Assembly (NCBI RefSeq): GCF_001428865.1
Contig: NZ_LMIV01000002.1
Coordinates: forward strand, 752,903 to 816,902
Source of the DNA: Sphingomonas sp. Root241
GTDB lineage: Bacteria > Pseudomonadota > Alphaproteobacteria > Sphingomonadales > Sphingomonadaceae
Length of the DNA stretch: 64,000 nucleotides
Reading direction: 5' to 3'
Position 1 is the stretch's first letter; every line of letters begins with the position of its first letter. Below the pieces are notes generated by a model. It was given only the letters and a program-made list of their open reading frames with translations. It searched no databases and was not told where the DNA came from. The position numbers were made by a program, and so were the translations under genes. This document shows, piece by piece, positions 28,817-38,909 of the stretch.

Positions 28817-28910
28817 CCCCGTTCGCCCTGAGCTTGTCGAAGGGCCGCACTTTCTTCTAACCGCTGGCTGAGCAAGAAGAACGGGGCTTCGACAAGCTCA
28901 GCCCGAACGG
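28817..28910. repeat. Inverted repeat, GAGCTTGTCGAAG family
   Basis: Arms 28819-28842 (GTTCGCCCTGAGCTTGTCGA core) and 28887-28910 (CTTCGACAAGCTCAGCCCGA core) are near-perfect complements around 44 bp. This sequence type is widespread between genes in sphingomonads. It could form a long hairpin after gapR. Confidence 0.8.
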
Positions 28911-28922
28911 TAGATTGGATTC

Positions 28923-29666
28923 ATGGCAGGCCATTCCAAATTCAAGAACATCATGCACCGCAAGGGCGCGCAGGATAAGAAGCGCTCGGGCATGTTCTCC
29001 AAGCTCAGCCGCGAAATCACCGTCGCGGCCAAGATGGGCTTGCCCGACCCGGACATGAATCCGCGGCTGCGCGCGGCGGTCAACGCCGCCAAGGCGCAGT
29101 CGATGCCAAAGGACAATATCCAGCGCTCGATCGACAAAGCGAGCAAGGGCGACGCCGAGAATTACGAAGAGATCCGCTACGAGGCGTTCGGCCCCGGCGG
29201 CGTGAGCCTGATCGTCGAGACGCTGACCGACAATCGCAACCGCACCGTCACCAATGTGCGCACTGCGATCAGCAAGAACGGCGGCAATCTCGGCGCGCCG
29301 GGCTCGGTGAGCCACGCCTTCGATCGCATGGGGCTCATCAACTATCCCGCGAGTGCCGGCGACGCCGACAAGGTGTTCGAAGCCGCGCTCGAAGCCGGCG
29401 CCGAGGACGTGACGTCGAGCGAGGACGGCCACGAGATCTGGACCGCGCAGGGCGATCTCCACGAAGTCGCCAAGGCGCTGACTCCCGTGCTCGGTGAGCC
29501 CGAAGGCGCCAAGCTCGCCTGGCGTCCGCAGACCATGGTCGAGGTGGCCGAGGGCGACGCGGCGACTTTGTTCAAGCTGATCGACGCGCTCGACGACGAC
29601 GACGACGTCCAGACCGTCTGGGGCAATTACGAGGTCTCGGACGAGGTGATGGAGAAGCTCGGATAA
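28923..29666 (+). CDS. yebC: YebC/PmpR family regulator (TACO1-like)
   Basis: A 247-residue YebC-family protein, beginning [20 protein letters not shown], with all three domains present. Members are annotated as transcriptional regulators and have also been linked to ribosome function at polyproline stretches; which applies here is open. In many bacteria yebC neighbours ruvC, as it does here (ruvC starts 354 bp downstream). The stop overlaps the next ATG. Confidence 0.95.
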   Translation: MAGHSKFKNIMHRKGAQDKKRSGMFSKLSREITVAAKMGLPDPDMNPRLRAAVNAAKAQSMPKDNIQRSIDKASKGDAENYEEIRYEAFGPGGVSLIVETLTDNRNRTVTNVRTAISKNGGNLGAPGSVSHAFDRMGLINYPASAGDADKVFEAALEAGAEDVTSSEDGHEIWTAQGDLHEVAKALTPVLGEPEGAKLAWRPQTMVEVAEGDAATLFKLIDALDDDDDVQTVWGNYEVSDEVMEKLG

Positions 29667-30016
29667 TGTTCGTATTGATCGCCAAGGCGTTGCTCTCGGG
29701 TGCGCTGATCGTGGCGATCGCGGAGATCGGCAAGCGCCAGCCGGCGCTTGCTGCGCTCGTCGCCTCGCTGCCGCTGGTATCGATTCTCGGCATGATCCTG
29801 TTGTGGAATGGCCGCCCGGATGCCGAGAACATGGCGCACCATGCGGAGGCGACTTTCTGGTATGTGCTGCCCTCGTTGCCGATGTTCCTGCTGATCCCGG
29901 CGCTGTTGCGCAGCGGCGTCAATTTCTGGCTCTCCTTGCTCGCCGGCTGTGTGCTCACCTTCCTACTCTATATCGGCATGACGACGATCGGGCCGCGCTT
30001 CGGCCTGCGGCTCTGA
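29666..30016 (+). CDS. DUF3147-type small membrane protein
   Basis: A 116-residue protein with about four transmembrane helices ([72 protein letters not shown]). It resembles DUF3147 proteins; function unknown. Start and yebC stop overlap (TAATG) and ruvC begins 4 bp later, so all are one transcript. Confidence 0.75.
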   Translation: MFVLIAKALLSGALIVAIAEIGKRQPALAALVASLPLVSILGMILLWNGRPDAENMAHHAEATFWYVLPSLPMFLLIPALLRSGVNFWLSLLAGCVLTFLLYIGMTTIGPRFGLRL

Positions 30017-30020
30017 GAAT

Positions 30021-30515
30021 ATGATCATCCTCGGCCTCGATCCCGGGCTCGGCACCACCGGCTGGGGGCTGATCCGCGCCGAGGGCAATCGACTGAGCCA
30101 TATCGCCAACGGCAAGCTCAAGACCGATCCGCAGGCGCCGCTGCCGCGCCGGCTCGCGCATCTCGATGCGATGCTCGCCGCCTTGATCGTCGATCATGCG
30201 CCGGACGCCGCGGCGTGCGAGGAAGTGTTCGTCAATTCGAACGCGCAATCGACGCTGAAGCTCGGCCAGGCGCGCGGGGTGGTGCTCTGCGCGGCGGCGC
30301 GTGCAGGGTTGGACGTCGGCGAATACACCCCTAGCATCGTCAAGAAGGCGGTGGTCGGAACCGGCAATGCCGAGAAGGCGCAGGTCCATGCGATGGTCGC
30401 GCGGCTGCTGCCGGGCGTGAAGATCGACGGACCCGATGCCGGCGACGCGCTCGCGGTGGCGATCTGTCATGCCCACCATCTCGCGTCGGCGCGGACCCTC
30501 GCCCGCTCGCGCTGA
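30021..30515 (+). CDS. ruvC: Holliday junction endonuclease RuvC
   Basis: A 164-residue resolvase that cuts Holliday junctions during recombinational repair. The RNase H-fold acidic residues are visible: Asp7 in [13 protein letters not shown], Glu in [12 protein letters not shown], and the C-terminal [15 protein letters not shown]. Normal length. It is followed by a repeat and then ruvA. Confidence 0.97.
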   Translation: MIILGLDPGLGTTGWGLIRAEGNRLSHIANGKLKTDPQAPLPRRLAHLDAMLAALIVDHAPDAAACEEVFVNSNAQSTLKLGQARGVVLCAAARAGLDVGEYTPSIVKKAVVGTGNAEKAQVHAMVARLLPGVKIDGPDAGDALAVAICHAHHLASARTLARSR

Positions 30516-30606
30516 TCGTCGCCCTTGTTCCGGGGGCGACTGTGCTGCATATGTTCCGCTCTGGGTGCTTGCGGGCCGGTGGTTGCCGGAACAAGTCCGG
30601 CATGAC
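30516..30606. repeat. Repeat inserted between ruvC and ruvA
   Basis: A 91-bp noncoding stretch with imperfect arms: GCCCTTGTTCCGGGGGCGA on one side and GGTTGCCGGAACAAGTCCGG on the other, resembling a CCGGAACAAG-type dispersed hairpin. The usual ruvC-ruvA spacing is short, so this is probably an insertion. Confidence 0.6.
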
Positions 30607-30618
30607 GAGCGAGGGCAA

Positions 30619-31215
30619 GTGATCGCGCATCTGAAAGGCAGGCTGGCAGCGACCGGAGCGGATCACGCGGTGATCGACGTGAACGGCGTCGGCTATCTCG
30701 TCGGCGCTTCGTCCAAGACACTCGAGAAGCTCGGGCCGGTCGACAGCGCAGTGACGATCCACACCGAGATGCTCGTCGCCGAGGATTTCATCCGGCTGAT
30801 GGGTTTCGCCACTGCCGACGAGCGCGACTGGTTCAAGCTGCTCACCCATGTCCAGGGCGTCGGCTCGAAGGTCGCGCTGGCGATCCTTTCGATCCTCGCG
30901 CCCGACGAACTGCGCACGGCAGTCGCACGCGCCGATTCGGCGATGATCGCGCGTGCCAATGGTGTGGGGCCAAAGCTCGCCCAGCGCATCGTCAACGAGC
31001 TCAAGGACAAGGCTGGTGGCATCGCGCTGGGCGGCGCGGGCGCAGCACCGGCGCCCGCCGGCAGCGCGGCGGCGGACGCGGTCTCGGCGCTGCTCAACCT
31101 CGGCTTCAAGCCGGCCGAGGCGTCGACTGCGGTGAGCGCCGCGAACGACGAACTCGGCGCGGGGGCGACGCTCGACGCGCTGGTGCGGCTGGCGCTGCGG
31201 AAGGCGGCGAAATGA
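30619..31215 (+). CDS. ruvA: Holliday junction DNA-binding protein RuvA
   Basis: A 198-residue RuvA that binds the four-way junction and loads RuvB. Domain I is an OB fold (MIAHLKGRL, then VNGVGYLV). Domain II has helix-hairpin-helix motifs ([14 protein letters not shown] and [17 protein letters not shown]). Domain III (about 145-198) is the RuvB-binding end. It starts at GTG 30619. The stop overlaps the next gene's ATG. Confidence 0.97.
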   Translation: MIAHLKGRLAATGADHAVIDVNGVGYLVGASSKTLEKLGPVDSAVTIHTEMLVAEDFIRLMGFATADERDWFKLLTHVQGVGSKVALAILSILAPDELRTAVARADSAMIARANGVGPKLAQRIVNELKDKAGGIALGGAGAAPAPAGSAAADAVSALLNLGFKPAEASTAVSAANDELGAGATLDALVRLALRKAAK

Positions 31216-31610
31216 GCGCGCCGCGCATCGCGACCTGCTGGTGCGGGCAGCTTCGGGCCGAATGTCATGGCGAGCCGGTGCGCATCTCGGTCTGCCATTG
31301 CCTGAACTGCCAGCAGCGCAGCGGCTCCGCTTTCGCCGCGCAGGCGCGCTTTCGGGTCGAGCAGGTGCGGCTCAGCGGAACGTCGACGGAATGGGTGCAT
31401 ATCGGGGACAGTGGCCGGGCAGCCAGCTTTCATTTCTGCCAGACGTGCGGCGGGACCGGCTGGTATCGCAACGCTTCGATGCCGGAGACGATCGCAGTCC
31501 CGATCGGCAATTTCGCCGATCCTGATTTCCCGGCGCCGCATTTCTCGGTGTGGGAAGGACGCAAACACGCCTGGGTGACGATTACCGGCGATGGAATCGA
31601 GCATGACTGA
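31212..31610 (+). CDS. GFA/CENP-V family zinc protein
   Basis: A 132-residue protein of the glutathione-dependent formaldehyde-activating (GFA) family fold. Zinc cysteines are in [21 protein letters not shown] and [12 protein letters not shown]. Activity on S-hydroxymethylglutathione is known only for a few members, so I do not assign it here. It overlaps ruvA by 4 bp and so is co-translated with it; a functional link to recombination is not evident. Confidence 0.85.
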   Translation: MSAPRIATCWCGQLRAECHGEPVRISVCHCLNCQQRSGSAFAAQARFRVEQVRLSGTSTEWVHIGDSGRAASFHFCQTCGGTGWYRNASMPETIAVPIGNFADPDFPAPHFSVWEGRKHAWVTITGDGIEHD

Positions 31611-31728
31611 CGCCGGCCGGATCCCCATTGCCTCACGCTGCGGCAGCGCCGCCAATGACGCGCCGAGTGCTACGCCCGCCGCCCGCGTCGGGCTGGCGTT
31701 GCGCGTGGCAGCGAAATAGGCAGACGGC

Positions 31729-32286
31729 ATGGAAATCGAAATCAGCGCAGAGGCCAAGGACAAGGCGCTCAACCGCCGTGTGGCGGTCACCGTGGTGATC
31801 CTCTCGGTGTTCATGGGGCTCTGCGGGATCAAGGACGGCAATATCGTCCAGGCGATGCAACAGGCCCAATCGGCATCGGTCGATGGTTGGAACGAGTATC
31901 AGGCGACGCGGCTCAAGCAGCACCTCGCCGAGAACAGTCGCGCGCAGATCGCCGTGCTGGCGCCTGATGACGTCAGGTCGGCGCCGGTGCTCGCCCAGCT
32001 CGATAGGGAGATAGCCAAATACAGGATCGAGGCACCGCGGCTGGCGACGGAGGCGAAGAGACGGGCGGCACAATATGACGCGTTCAATGTGCACGACGAT
32101 CAGTTCGACGCGAGCGATGCCGCGATCTCGACTGCGATTTCGATCGCCGCCGTCTCGGCGCTCGCCGAGACCGCGTGGCTACTCGGCGCGGCCTGGGCAT
32201 TCGGGGCGTTCGGGCTGTTCCTGGGGGCGTGCGGTTTCCTCGGCTGGGGCTTCCACCCCCAGTTGCTGAGCGGACTGCTCGGATGA
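31729..32286 (+). CDS. DUF4337-like membrane protein
   Basis: A 185-residue protein with one N-terminal transmembrane helix (about 20-38), a helical charged middle (about 45-130), and a hydrophobic C-terminal hairpin (about 135-180), the DUF4337 layout. Function unknown. Its stop overlaps the ruvB start (ATGA), so ruvB translation may be coupled to it. Confidence 0.7.
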   Translation: MEIEISAEAKDKALNRRVAVTVVILSVFMGLCGIKDGNIVQAMQQAQSASVDGWNEYQATRLKQHLAENSRAQIAVLAPDDVRSAPVLAQLDREIAKYRIEAPRLATEAKRRAAQYDAFNVHDDQFDASDAAISTAISIAAVSALAETAWLLGAAWAFGAFGLFLGACGFLGWGFHPQLLSGLLG

Positions 32287-33305
32287 GCGACGCCGACCGC
32301 ATCCTCGCGCCGATCCGCAAGCCGGAGGACATCGATGCCGCGCTGCGTCCCAAGTCGCTCGACGAGTTCGTCGGGCAGAAGGGGGCGCGGGAGAATCTGC
32401 GCATCTTCATCCAGGCCGCCAGGCAGCGCGGCGAGGCGCTGGATCACGTGCTGTTCTTCGGGCCGCCCGGGCTCGGCAAGACCACGCTCGCGCAGATCAT
32501 TGCGCGGGAGATGGGAGTGGGGTTCCGATCGACCTCGGGGCCGGTGATCGCCAAGTCGGGCGATCTCGCGGCTTTGCTCACCAATCTCGAGGACGGCGAC
32601 GTCCTGTTCATCGACGAGATCCATCGCCTCAATCCCGCGGTCGAGGAAGTCCTCTATCCAGCGATGGAGGACCGCGCGCTGGATCTCATGATCGGCGAGG
32701 GCCCTTCGGCACGTTCGGTGCGGATCGATTTGCCGCGCTTCACCCTGGTTGGGGCGACCACACGGCAGGGCCTGTTGACCACGCCGCTGCGCGACCGCTT
32801 CGGGATTCCGGTGCGGCTGCAATTCTACACCGTCGACGAGCTCGAACGCGTCGTCACGCGCGCCGCGACCCTGCTCGACCTGCACGTCGCCCCCGACGGC
32901 GCGCACGAGATCGCCAAGCGGTCGCGCGGCACGCCGCGGATTGCCGGACGGCTGCTGCGCCGGGTGCGCGATTTCGCCAATGTCGCAGGCGAGGAGACCG
33001 TTCATGCCAAGGTCGCCGACGCAGCGCTGACCCGGCTCGAGGTCGATGGGCTCGGGCTCGACAGCATGGACCGGCGCTATCTGATGATGATCGCCGACAT
33101 CTACAAAGGCGGACCGGTCGGCGTGGAGACGCTCGCCGCGGGGCTCAGCGAACCGCGCGACACGATCGAGGAAGTGATCGAACCCTATCTGATCCAGATC
33201 GGCATGATCGCGCGAACGGCGCGCGGGCGCTGCCTCAACGCCGCCGGCTGGAAGCATCTCGGGCTCAATCCACCGCCCACCGCGCAGGAAGGGCTGTTCG
33301 ACTGA
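32283..33305 (+). CDS. ruvB: Holliday junction helicase RuvB
   Basis: A 340-residue AAA+ ATPase that drives branch migration with RuvA. Walker A is GPPGLGKTT (60-68), Walker B is [11 protein letters not shown], sensor 1 is in [10 protein letters not shown], and the arginine finger region is [16 protein letters not shown]. The C-terminal winged helix is at about 260-335. It is separated from ruvA by two unrelated genes. Confidence 0.98.
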   Translation: MSDADRILAPIRKPEDIDAALRPKSLDEFVGQKGARENLRIFIQAARQRGEALDHVLFFGPPGLGKTTLAQIIAREMGVGFRSTSGPVIAKSGDLAALLTNLEDGDVLFIDEIHRLNPAVEEVLYPAMEDRALDLMIGEGPSARSVRIDLPRFTLVGATTRQGLLTTPLRDRFGIPVRLQFYTVDELERVVTRAATLLDLHVAPDGAHEIAKRSRGTPRIAGRLLRRVRDFANVAGEETVHAKVADAALTRLEVDGLGLDSMDRRYLMMIADIYKGGPVGVETLAAGLSEPRDTIEEVIEPYLIQIGMIARTARGRCLNAAGWKHLGLNPPPTAQEGLFD

Positions 33306-33350
33306 GGGGAGGGGTTCCCCCGTCGGAAACCCTTGGTTAAGGCCCAACTC

Positions 33351-33797
33351 ATGCATGCGCTCTCCGCCATCGGCCGCTTCCATGGCCTTGAGCATCACTT
33401 CGGGCTGCGCGTCTATTTCGAGGACACCGACCTCACCGGCGTGGTCTATCATGCCAATTACCTGCGCTACATGGAGCGCGCCCGCTCGGACATGCTGCTC
33501 GCCGCGGGTGTCGACCAGCGCACCACTTTCGAAAGCGGCGAGGGCGCTTACGCGCTGCGCAGCATCCAGCTGGACTATCGCGCGCCCGCGCGGCTAGGCG
33601 AGGAACTGATCGTGGTCAGCCGGCTTATGGCGATGCGCGCCGCTGCCGTCGTCATTCAGCAAAGAGTCATGCGGGACGAAACAATCGTGGCCCAAGGAGA
33701 AGTCGAGGCGGCGTTCGTCTCCCCGACCGGTCGGCCGCGGCGTCAGCCGGCAGCATGGATTGCCGCGTTCGAACCGTTGTTGTGGAAGGGAAACTAA
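33351..33797 (+). CDS. ybgC: Tol-Pal-associated acyl-CoA thioesterase YbgC
   Basis: A 148-residue hot-dog-fold thioesterase. The active-site motif is VYFEDTDLTGVVYHANYLRYMERAR, with Asp in EDTD as the catalytic residue. It hydrolyses short acyl-CoA or acyl-ACP and is encoded first in most tol-pal operons, as here. The ATG at 33351 has AAGG upstream. tolQ starts 8 bp later. Confidence 0.95.
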   Translation: MHALSAIGRFHGLEHHFGLRVYFEDTDLTGVVYHANYLRYMERARSDMLLAAGVDQRTTFESGEGAYALRSIQLDYRAPARLGEELIVVSRLMAMRAAAVVIQQRVMRDETIVAQGEVEAAFVSPTGRPRRQPAAWIAAFEPLLWKGN

Positions 33798-33804
33798 GCT
33801 CGAC

Positions 33805-34494
33805 ATGTTGTTCCTGAATACCGCCGCTGCGACCATGTCGCCCGTCGCCCTGTTCCTCCAGGCGGACTGGGTGGTCCGCGGCGTGATGATCGGCCTGCTG
33901 GCGGCGAGCCTGTGGACCTGGGCGATCATCCTGAGCTTTGGTTTCCGGATCGGTTCGGTGAAGAGGGGCATCGCCAGTTTCGAGACCGAATATCGCGAGG
34001 CCGACGATATCGACGAATTCCACCGTCGCGTGGCTGCTCGCGATCAGCCGATCGGCCGGGTCTTCTCGGCGGGCGTCACGGAATGGCGGCGCTCGACCAC
34101 CGGCAAGTCGATCGATCGCGGCGGCACGCGCGACCGCCTCGCCACGGCGATGGGTGCCGCGGTCGCGCAGGAGATCGATCGCCTCGCCGATCGGCTCAAC
34201 TTCCTCGCCACCGTCGGCGCCGTGGCCCCGTTCGTCGGGCTTTTCGGCACCGTCTGGGGCATCATGCGCAGCTTCACCAGCATCGCCGCCGAGCAGAATT
34301 CGTCGCTCGCGGTGGTGGCGCCGGGCATCGCCGAGGCGCTCTTCGCCACGGCGATCGGGCTGTTCGCGGCGATCCCCGCGGTGATCGCCTATAATCGCTA
34401 CAGCCACGGCATCAATCGCGTCGAGCAGCGGCTCAACCGCTTCGCCGACGGCTTTCACGCGACGCTCAGCCGTCGCCTGGAGATGGAGGCGTGA
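33805..34494 (+). CDS. tolQ: Tol-Pal system proton-channel subunit TolQ
   Basis: A 229-residue inner-membrane protein of the ExbB/TolQ/MotA family. It has three transmembrane helices; the second and third carry the conserved LNFLATVGAVAPFVGLFGTVWGIM and GIAEALFATAIGLFAAIPAV. With TolR it uses the proton gradient to energise TolA during cell-envelope constriction. The ATG at 33805 follows a GGAAGGGAAA site. Confidence 0.97.
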   Translation: MLFLNTAAATMSPVALFLQADWVVRGVMIGLLAASLWTWAIILSFGFRIGSVKRGIASFETEYREADDIDEFHRRVAARDQPIGRVFSAGVTEWRRSTTGKSIDRGGTRDRLATAMGAAVAQEIDRLADRLNFLATVGAVAPFVGLFGTVWGIMRSFTSIAAEQNSSLAVVAPGIAEALFATAIGLFAAIPAVIAYNRYSHGINRVEQRLNRFADGFHATLSRRLEMEA

Positions 34495-34496
34495 GA

Positions 34497-34640
34497 GAGG
34501 GTCGCAAACTCCTCCCCGGGACGGGGGAGTGGCAGCGCGCAGCGCTGACGGAGGGGGCTCTCCCCACGCGATTCGCCAGGAGGAGAACCCCCTCCACCAT
34601 GCTGCGCATGGTCCCCCTCCCCGTGCCGGGGAGGATCTAG
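34497..34640. repeat. CTCCCC-type repeat inside the tol operon
   Basis: 144 bp between tolQ and tolR, normally nearly contiguous genes. Contains nested hairpins: CTCCTCCCCGGGACGGGGGAG, GCGCGCAGCGC, CCCCTCCACCATGCTGCGCATGG, and CTCCCCGTGCCGGGGAGG. It may stabilise or weaken the message between the two cistrons. Confidence 0.7.
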
Positions 34641-34641
34641 C

Positions 34642-35079
<438 letters not shown>

Positions 35080-35083
35080 CGCG

Positions 35084-35902
35084 ATGGCGCTGACTCGTTC
35101 CGAAATGGGAGGACTCGCGGTCGCCGCCGCCGGCCATGCCGCGCTGTTCGTGCTGCTCGCGGGCTATTTCCTCCCCACGCCGAACCCTGACAAGCTCGTC
35201 AGCACGCCGATCGCCGTGTCGTTCGCCGAGGATGTCGGACTGGAAAGCACGGCGCCGGTGATCAGCAGTGAGCCCGAGGCGGCGAAGAAATCGCCGGTCG
35301 AGGCGCCGGTCGAGCCCGACAGCGCGCCGCCCGAGCCGGTATCCGAGCCCGAACCGGTCGCCAAGCCGCAGCCGACGCCGCCCAAGCCGGCGCCTGCACC
35401 CAATGCCAAGCCGGCACCGCCGTCCAAGCCGACGACTGCCGCGCCGGCCACCAATCCGCGCCAGAAGCCCCGCAATGCGGTGCGCCCGACGGGCAATCTC
35501 GACGGACTCGATCTTGGCCGCTCGAACAACCGCACCAACAGCACGTCTACCAATCCGCCCGCCGCGAAGATGTCGGCGCAGGCGGCGGCGGATATCGGCT
35601 CGGCAATTCAGCGGCAGGTTCAGCCCTGTGCCAATCGCCAGGTCAACCCGGGCCCGGGCGCCGACCAGATCCGCGTGGTGGTAAACCTGCGGATCAATCG
35701 CGACGGATCGCTGGCCGGCCCGCCGCGGATCGTCGGCCATACCGGCGTGGACGATTCGAATCAGCGTTACGTGACTCGCGTCGACGATGCGGTGCGCGCG
35801 ATCTTCGCCGCCTGCTCGCCGCTGCGCGGGCTGCCTGACGAGCTCTACGACGTGCCCAATGGCTGGAAGAGCTTCACGCTTCGATATCGACTTACAAGCT
35901 GA
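35084..35902 (+). CDS. tolA: Cell-envelope integrity protein TolA
   Basis: A 272-residue TolA-like protein with an N-terminal transmembrane anchor (about 10-28) and a long Pro/Glu/Lys/Ala-rich region (about 55-150) that spans the periplasm. The C-terminal TolA/TonB-like domain (about 170-272; IQRQVQPCANRQVNPG, then VNLRINRDGSLAGPPRI) ends near LRYRLTS. It links the TolQR motor to TolB/Pal. Four bp after tolR. Confidence 0.92.
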   Translation: MALTRSEMGGLAVAAAGHAALFVLLAGYFLPTPNPDKLVSTPIAVSFAEDVGLESTAPVISSEPEAAKKSPVEAPVEPDSAPPEPVSEPEPVAKPQPTPPKPAPAPNAKPAPPSKPTTAAPATNPRQKPRNAVRPTGNLDGLDLGRSNNRTNSTSTNPPAAKMSAQAAADIGSAIQRQVQPCANRQVNPGPGADQIRVVVNLRINRDGSLAGPPRIVGHTGVDDSNQRYVTRVDDAVRAIFAACSPLRGLPDELYDVPNGWKSFTLRYRLTS

Positions 35903-35915
35903 GGAAATGGATAGG

Positions 35916-37289
35916 ATGCGAACCTTCAAGATCGCGCTGGCCGCACTGATAGCCACCTCTGCCGGTGTCGCCCACGCGCAGGAAGTGACGCCGCCGCCGA
36001 TCGGCGCAACGCCCGCGCAGGACGATCAATCGGGCGGGCTCGTCGTCGATGTCGAGGGCGGCATGTCGGCGCCGTTGCCGATCCTCATTCCGGCGATGCC
36101 CACCGCGGCAGTGACGCAGACACCGGCTGGCTCGACTGTCGAACTCGGCCGCAAGCTCGCCCAGATCGTCGATGACGATCTGCGTAACACCGGGCTGTTC
36201 AAGACCGTCGGTCCCAACGCGACGCGCGCGATCGCCTATTCCGAAGTCAACCAGCCCAATTATCCCGGATGGAGTGGCGGCCAGGCATTGGTTCAGGGCT
36301 ATGTCCGCGCCGACGCCAACGGCACGCTGACGATCGGCTGCTATCTCTACGATCTCGCGGCCCAGACCGAGCTGGTTCGGCAGGGTTTCCGCGTTTCGCC
36401 GGGCGACTGGCGCCGCGCCGCGCATAAATGCGCTGATGCGATCTACACCCGCCTCACCGGCGAGGGCCCGTATTTCGACAGCCAGATCGTCTATGTCGCC
36501 GAACAGGGTCCCAAGGGGAAGCGCCGCAAGCAGATCGCGATCATGGATCAGGATGGCGCCAATCATCGCTTCCTGACCAACGGCCAGAACATCGTGCTCA
36601 CCCCGCGCATGTCGCCGAAGCAGAACGCGATCGTGTACATGAGCTATGAGGGCCGCCGCCCGTCGATCTGGATCTACGACATGGCGGCGCGCTCGAACCG
36701 GCGATTGGTGACCAATGTCAGCCAGAATTTCGCGCCGCATTTCTCGCCGGACGGGCGCTCGATCCTGTTCTCGATGTCGGTGGCGGGCAATACCGACATC
36801 TATCGGATCGCCGCGAGCGGGGGTCAGCCGCAGCGGCTCACCAACGCTCCTGGCATCGATACGGGCGGCAGCTATTCGCCCGATGGCTCGAAGATTGTGT
36901 TCGAGAGCGATCGCGGCGGCACCCAGCAGCTTTATGTGATGAATGCCGACGGATCGAACCAGAAAAGGATCAGCTTCGGCGGCGGGCGCTACGCCACGCC
37001 GGTGTGGAGCCCGCGCGGTGACCTGATCGCGTTCACGCGCACCGGCGGCGGCGCGTTCCGCATCGGCGTGATGAATTCGAGCGGCGGCGGCGAGAAATTG
37101 CTCACCAATGCGTGGGGCGACGAGGGTCCGACCTGGTCGCCCAACGGGCGGGTGCTGATGTTCTTCCGGGCGACGCAGGGTTCGGGACGGCCGGACCTGT
37201 GGTCGGTCGACCTGACCGGAGTCAACGCCCGCAAGATCCCCACGCCGCTGGACGGCTCGGATCCGAGCTGGGGACCCATTCGCCCCTGA
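35916..37289 (+). CDS. tolB: Tol-Pal system beta-propeller protein TolB
   Basis: A 457-residue periplasmic protein. The signal peptide is residues 1-22 (ends AHA-Q). The N-terminal alpha/beta domain is at about 45-170, followed by a six-bladed beta-propeller with repeats such as NFAPHFSPDGRSILFSMSVA, TGGSYSPDGSKIVFESDRGG and EGPTWSPNGRVLMF. It binds Pal and TolA. I prefer the second ATG (35916), which lies a better distance from GAGG. Confidence 0.97.
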   Translation: MRTFKIALAALIATSAGVAHAQEVTPPPIGATPAQDDQSGGLVVDVEGGMSAPLPILIPAMPTAAVTQTPAGSTVELGRKLAQIVDDDLRNTGLFKTVGPNATRAIAYSEVNQPNYPGWSGGQALVQGYVRADANGTLTIGCYLYDLAAQTELVRQGFRVSPGDWRRAAHKCADAIYTRLTGEGPYFDSQIVYVAEQGPKGKRRKQIAIMDQDGANHRFLTNGQNIVLTPRMSPKQNAIVYMSYEGRRPSIWIYDMAARSNRRLVTNVSQNFAPHFSPDGRSILFSMSVAGNTDIYRIAASGGQPQRLTNAPGIDTGGSYSPDGSKIVFESDRGGTQQLYVMNADGSNQKRISFGGGRYATPVWSPRGDLIAFTRTGGGAFRIGVMNSSGGGEKLLTNAWGDEGPTWSPNGRVLMFFRATQGSGRPDLWSVDLTGVNARKIPTPLDGSDPSWGPIRP

Positions 37290-37355
37290 AACGTTACGCA
37301 TCCGTAGTGTGCGTATCGGGTTGCAATCAGAATCATGAGTAGAGGAGGAAAAACC

Positions 37356-37865
37356 ATGGGCAAGATGACGACCGGCCTGGTCCTGGGCCTGGCGCTTGTC
37401 GCCACCGCGGGTTGCGCCAAGAAGCGCCCGCCCGAACTGCCGCCGGCTCCGACCGAGACGCCGGTGGCCACCGATGGCGGCGAGAGCAGCGATACGCTGG
37501 CGGGCCGGCTGAACGAGCAGTTCAAGCGCGAAGTCACCAGCGACACCGTGCATTTCGCGCTCGACCAGTACGACATCGATCCGGAAGCGCGCGCGATCCT
37601 CGACAGTCAGTCGCAGTGGCTCGTCGCGCATCCTGAGGCACGGATCACGATCGAGGGGCATTGCGACGAGCGCGGCACGCGCGAATATAATCTTGGCCTC
37701 GGCGATCGCCGCGCCAACGCCGCGAAGAACTATCTCGCGGCGCGCGGCGTCTCGGCCACGCGGATCACGACGATCAGCTACGGCAAGGAGCGGCCGTTGG
37801 CGCTGGGCTCGGACGAAGCCAGCTGGGCGCAGAACCGCCGCGCGGTGACCATCGTCATCAACTGA
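37356..37865 (+). CDS. pal: Peptidoglycan-associated lipoprotein Pal
   Basis: A 169-residue outer-membrane lipoprotein. The lipobox is ATAGC, with Cys20 as the lipidated residue. The C-terminal OmpA-like domain has the peptidoglycan-binding region ITIEGHCDERGTREYNLGLG and ERPLALGSDEASWAQNRRA. It tethers the outer membrane to peptidoglycan and is the end of the tol-pal operon. An AGAGGAGG site precedes the ATG. Confidence 0.98.
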   Translation: MGKMTTGLVLGLALVATAGCAKKRPPELPPAPTETPVATDGGESSDTLAGRLNEQFKREVTSDTVHFALDQYDIDPEARAILDSQSQWLVAHPEARITIEGHCDERGTREYNLGLGDRRANAAKNYLAARGVSATRITTISYGKERPLALGSDEASWAQNRRAVTIVIN

Positions 37866-37958
37866 ACCAAGCTCTCCCGGGCTTTTCGAGCGCCGTCGGT
37901 CCTTGCGGATCGGCGGCGTTCGCATGTCTGCCGATTGCGCTTGCGACTCTCCGTGTTT

Positions 37959-37976
37959 CGATATAAATACGATATC
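37959..37976. promoter_or_regulatory. CGATAT repeat upstream of the SPFH gene
   Basis: CGATAT-AAATA-CGATATC: two direct CGATAT copies that also give GATAT/ATATC inverted halves, 19 bp before the SPFH gene start in an AT-rich dip. It looks like an operator or extended -10 region; no regulator gene is adjacent except the RHH protein at 38910. Confidence 0.4.
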
Positions 37977-37995
37977 ACAATTAACGGAGGGAACG

Positions 37996-38901
37996 ATGAC
38001 GGACATCAGGGGCGCGACATCTGCATTGCGGCAGAGCAGCGAGCGCGCGGCGCACACCATGAGCGGCTATGGCATGCTGCTCGTGTTGCTGCTGGCGATC
38101 GCCGGTGTCGCCGTGACGATCAGTCAGATCGATCGCGTGGCGGATTGGATCATCGTTTCCGGGTTGTTCGCGTCGTGCGTGCTGTTCCTGTTCGTGGTGA
38201 GCGGTTTTTATCTGCTCCAGCCCAATCAGGCGACGGTGATCACTCTGTTCGGCGATTACCGCGGCACCGATCGCACCACCGGGCTGCGCTGGACCTGGCC
38301 ATGGATGATCAAGAAGCGGGTGTCGGTACGCGCCAACAACATCATCTCGGATCGGATCAAGGTGAACGATTTGCGGGGCAATCCGATTGAAATGGCGGCG
38401 CAGGTGGTGTGGCGCGTGACCGACACTGCGCAGGCTTTGTTCGACGTCGACGATTACAAGGCGTTCGTGATGGTCCAGATCGAGGCGGCCGTGCGCACGA
38501 TCGGCTCGCGCTATCCTTATGACGATTTCGAGCATCAGGAAGTCACGCTGCGCGGCAATCACGATCAGGTCGGCGCCGAGTTGCGCACCGAGTTGATCGC
38601 GCGGCTCACCGTTGCCGGCATCACTGTCGACGAATGCGGCTTCACGCACCTGGCTTATGCGCAGGAGATCGCCGGAGCGATGCTGCGGCGCCAGCAGGCC
38701 CAGGCGGTGGTCGCAGCACGTACCACCCTGGTCGAGGGCGCGGTCGGCATGGTCGAAATGGCACTCGCGCTGCTTTCGGAGAAGAACGTCGTCGAGCTCG
38801 ATGACGAGCGGCGCGCCGCGATGGTCTCGAACCTGATGGTGGTGCTGTGCGGCGAGCGCGACACGCAGCCGGTCGTCAACGCGGGTTCGCTCTACCAGTA
38901 G
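37996..38901 (+). CDS. SPFH (stomatin/prohibitin) domain membrane protein
   Basis: A 301-residue protein with two N-terminal transmembrane helices (about 25-45 and 50-72). An SPFH/band 7 domain follows (about 75-260; [20 protein letters not shown], then [20 protein letters not shown], then [27 protein letters not shown]). Such proteins form membrane microdomain scaffolds or regulate proteases; no specific role is evident here. It is followed by three small genes in tight succession. Confidence 0.9.
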   Translation: MTDIRGATSALRQSSERAAHTMSGYGMLLVLLLAIAGVAVTISQIDRVADWIIVSGLFASCVLFLFVVSGFYLLQPNQATVITLFGDYRGTDRTTGLRWTWPWMIKKRVSVRANNIISDRIKVNDLRGNPIEMAAQVVWRVTDTAQALFDVDDYKAFVMVQIEAAVRTIGSRYPYDDFEHQEVTLRGNHDQVGAELRTELIARLTVAGITVDECGFTHLAYAQEIAGAMLRRQQAQAVVAARTTLVEGAVGMVEMALALLSEKNVVELDDERRAAMVSNLMVVLCGERDTQPVVNAGSLYQ

Positions 38902-38909
38902 GAAATAGC

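Noticed and set aside
31611..31728. Extra small gene between the GFA-family and DUF4337 genes
   Set aside because: No start with a ribosome site and no frame of convincing composition.
32100..33452. 450-codon minus-strand frame
   Set aside because: Antisense to ruvB; His/Asp/Glu/Arg-rich composition typical of reverse-frame artefacts.
35892..38060. 722-codon minus-strand frame
   Set aside because: Antisense to tolB and pal with no recognisable domain.
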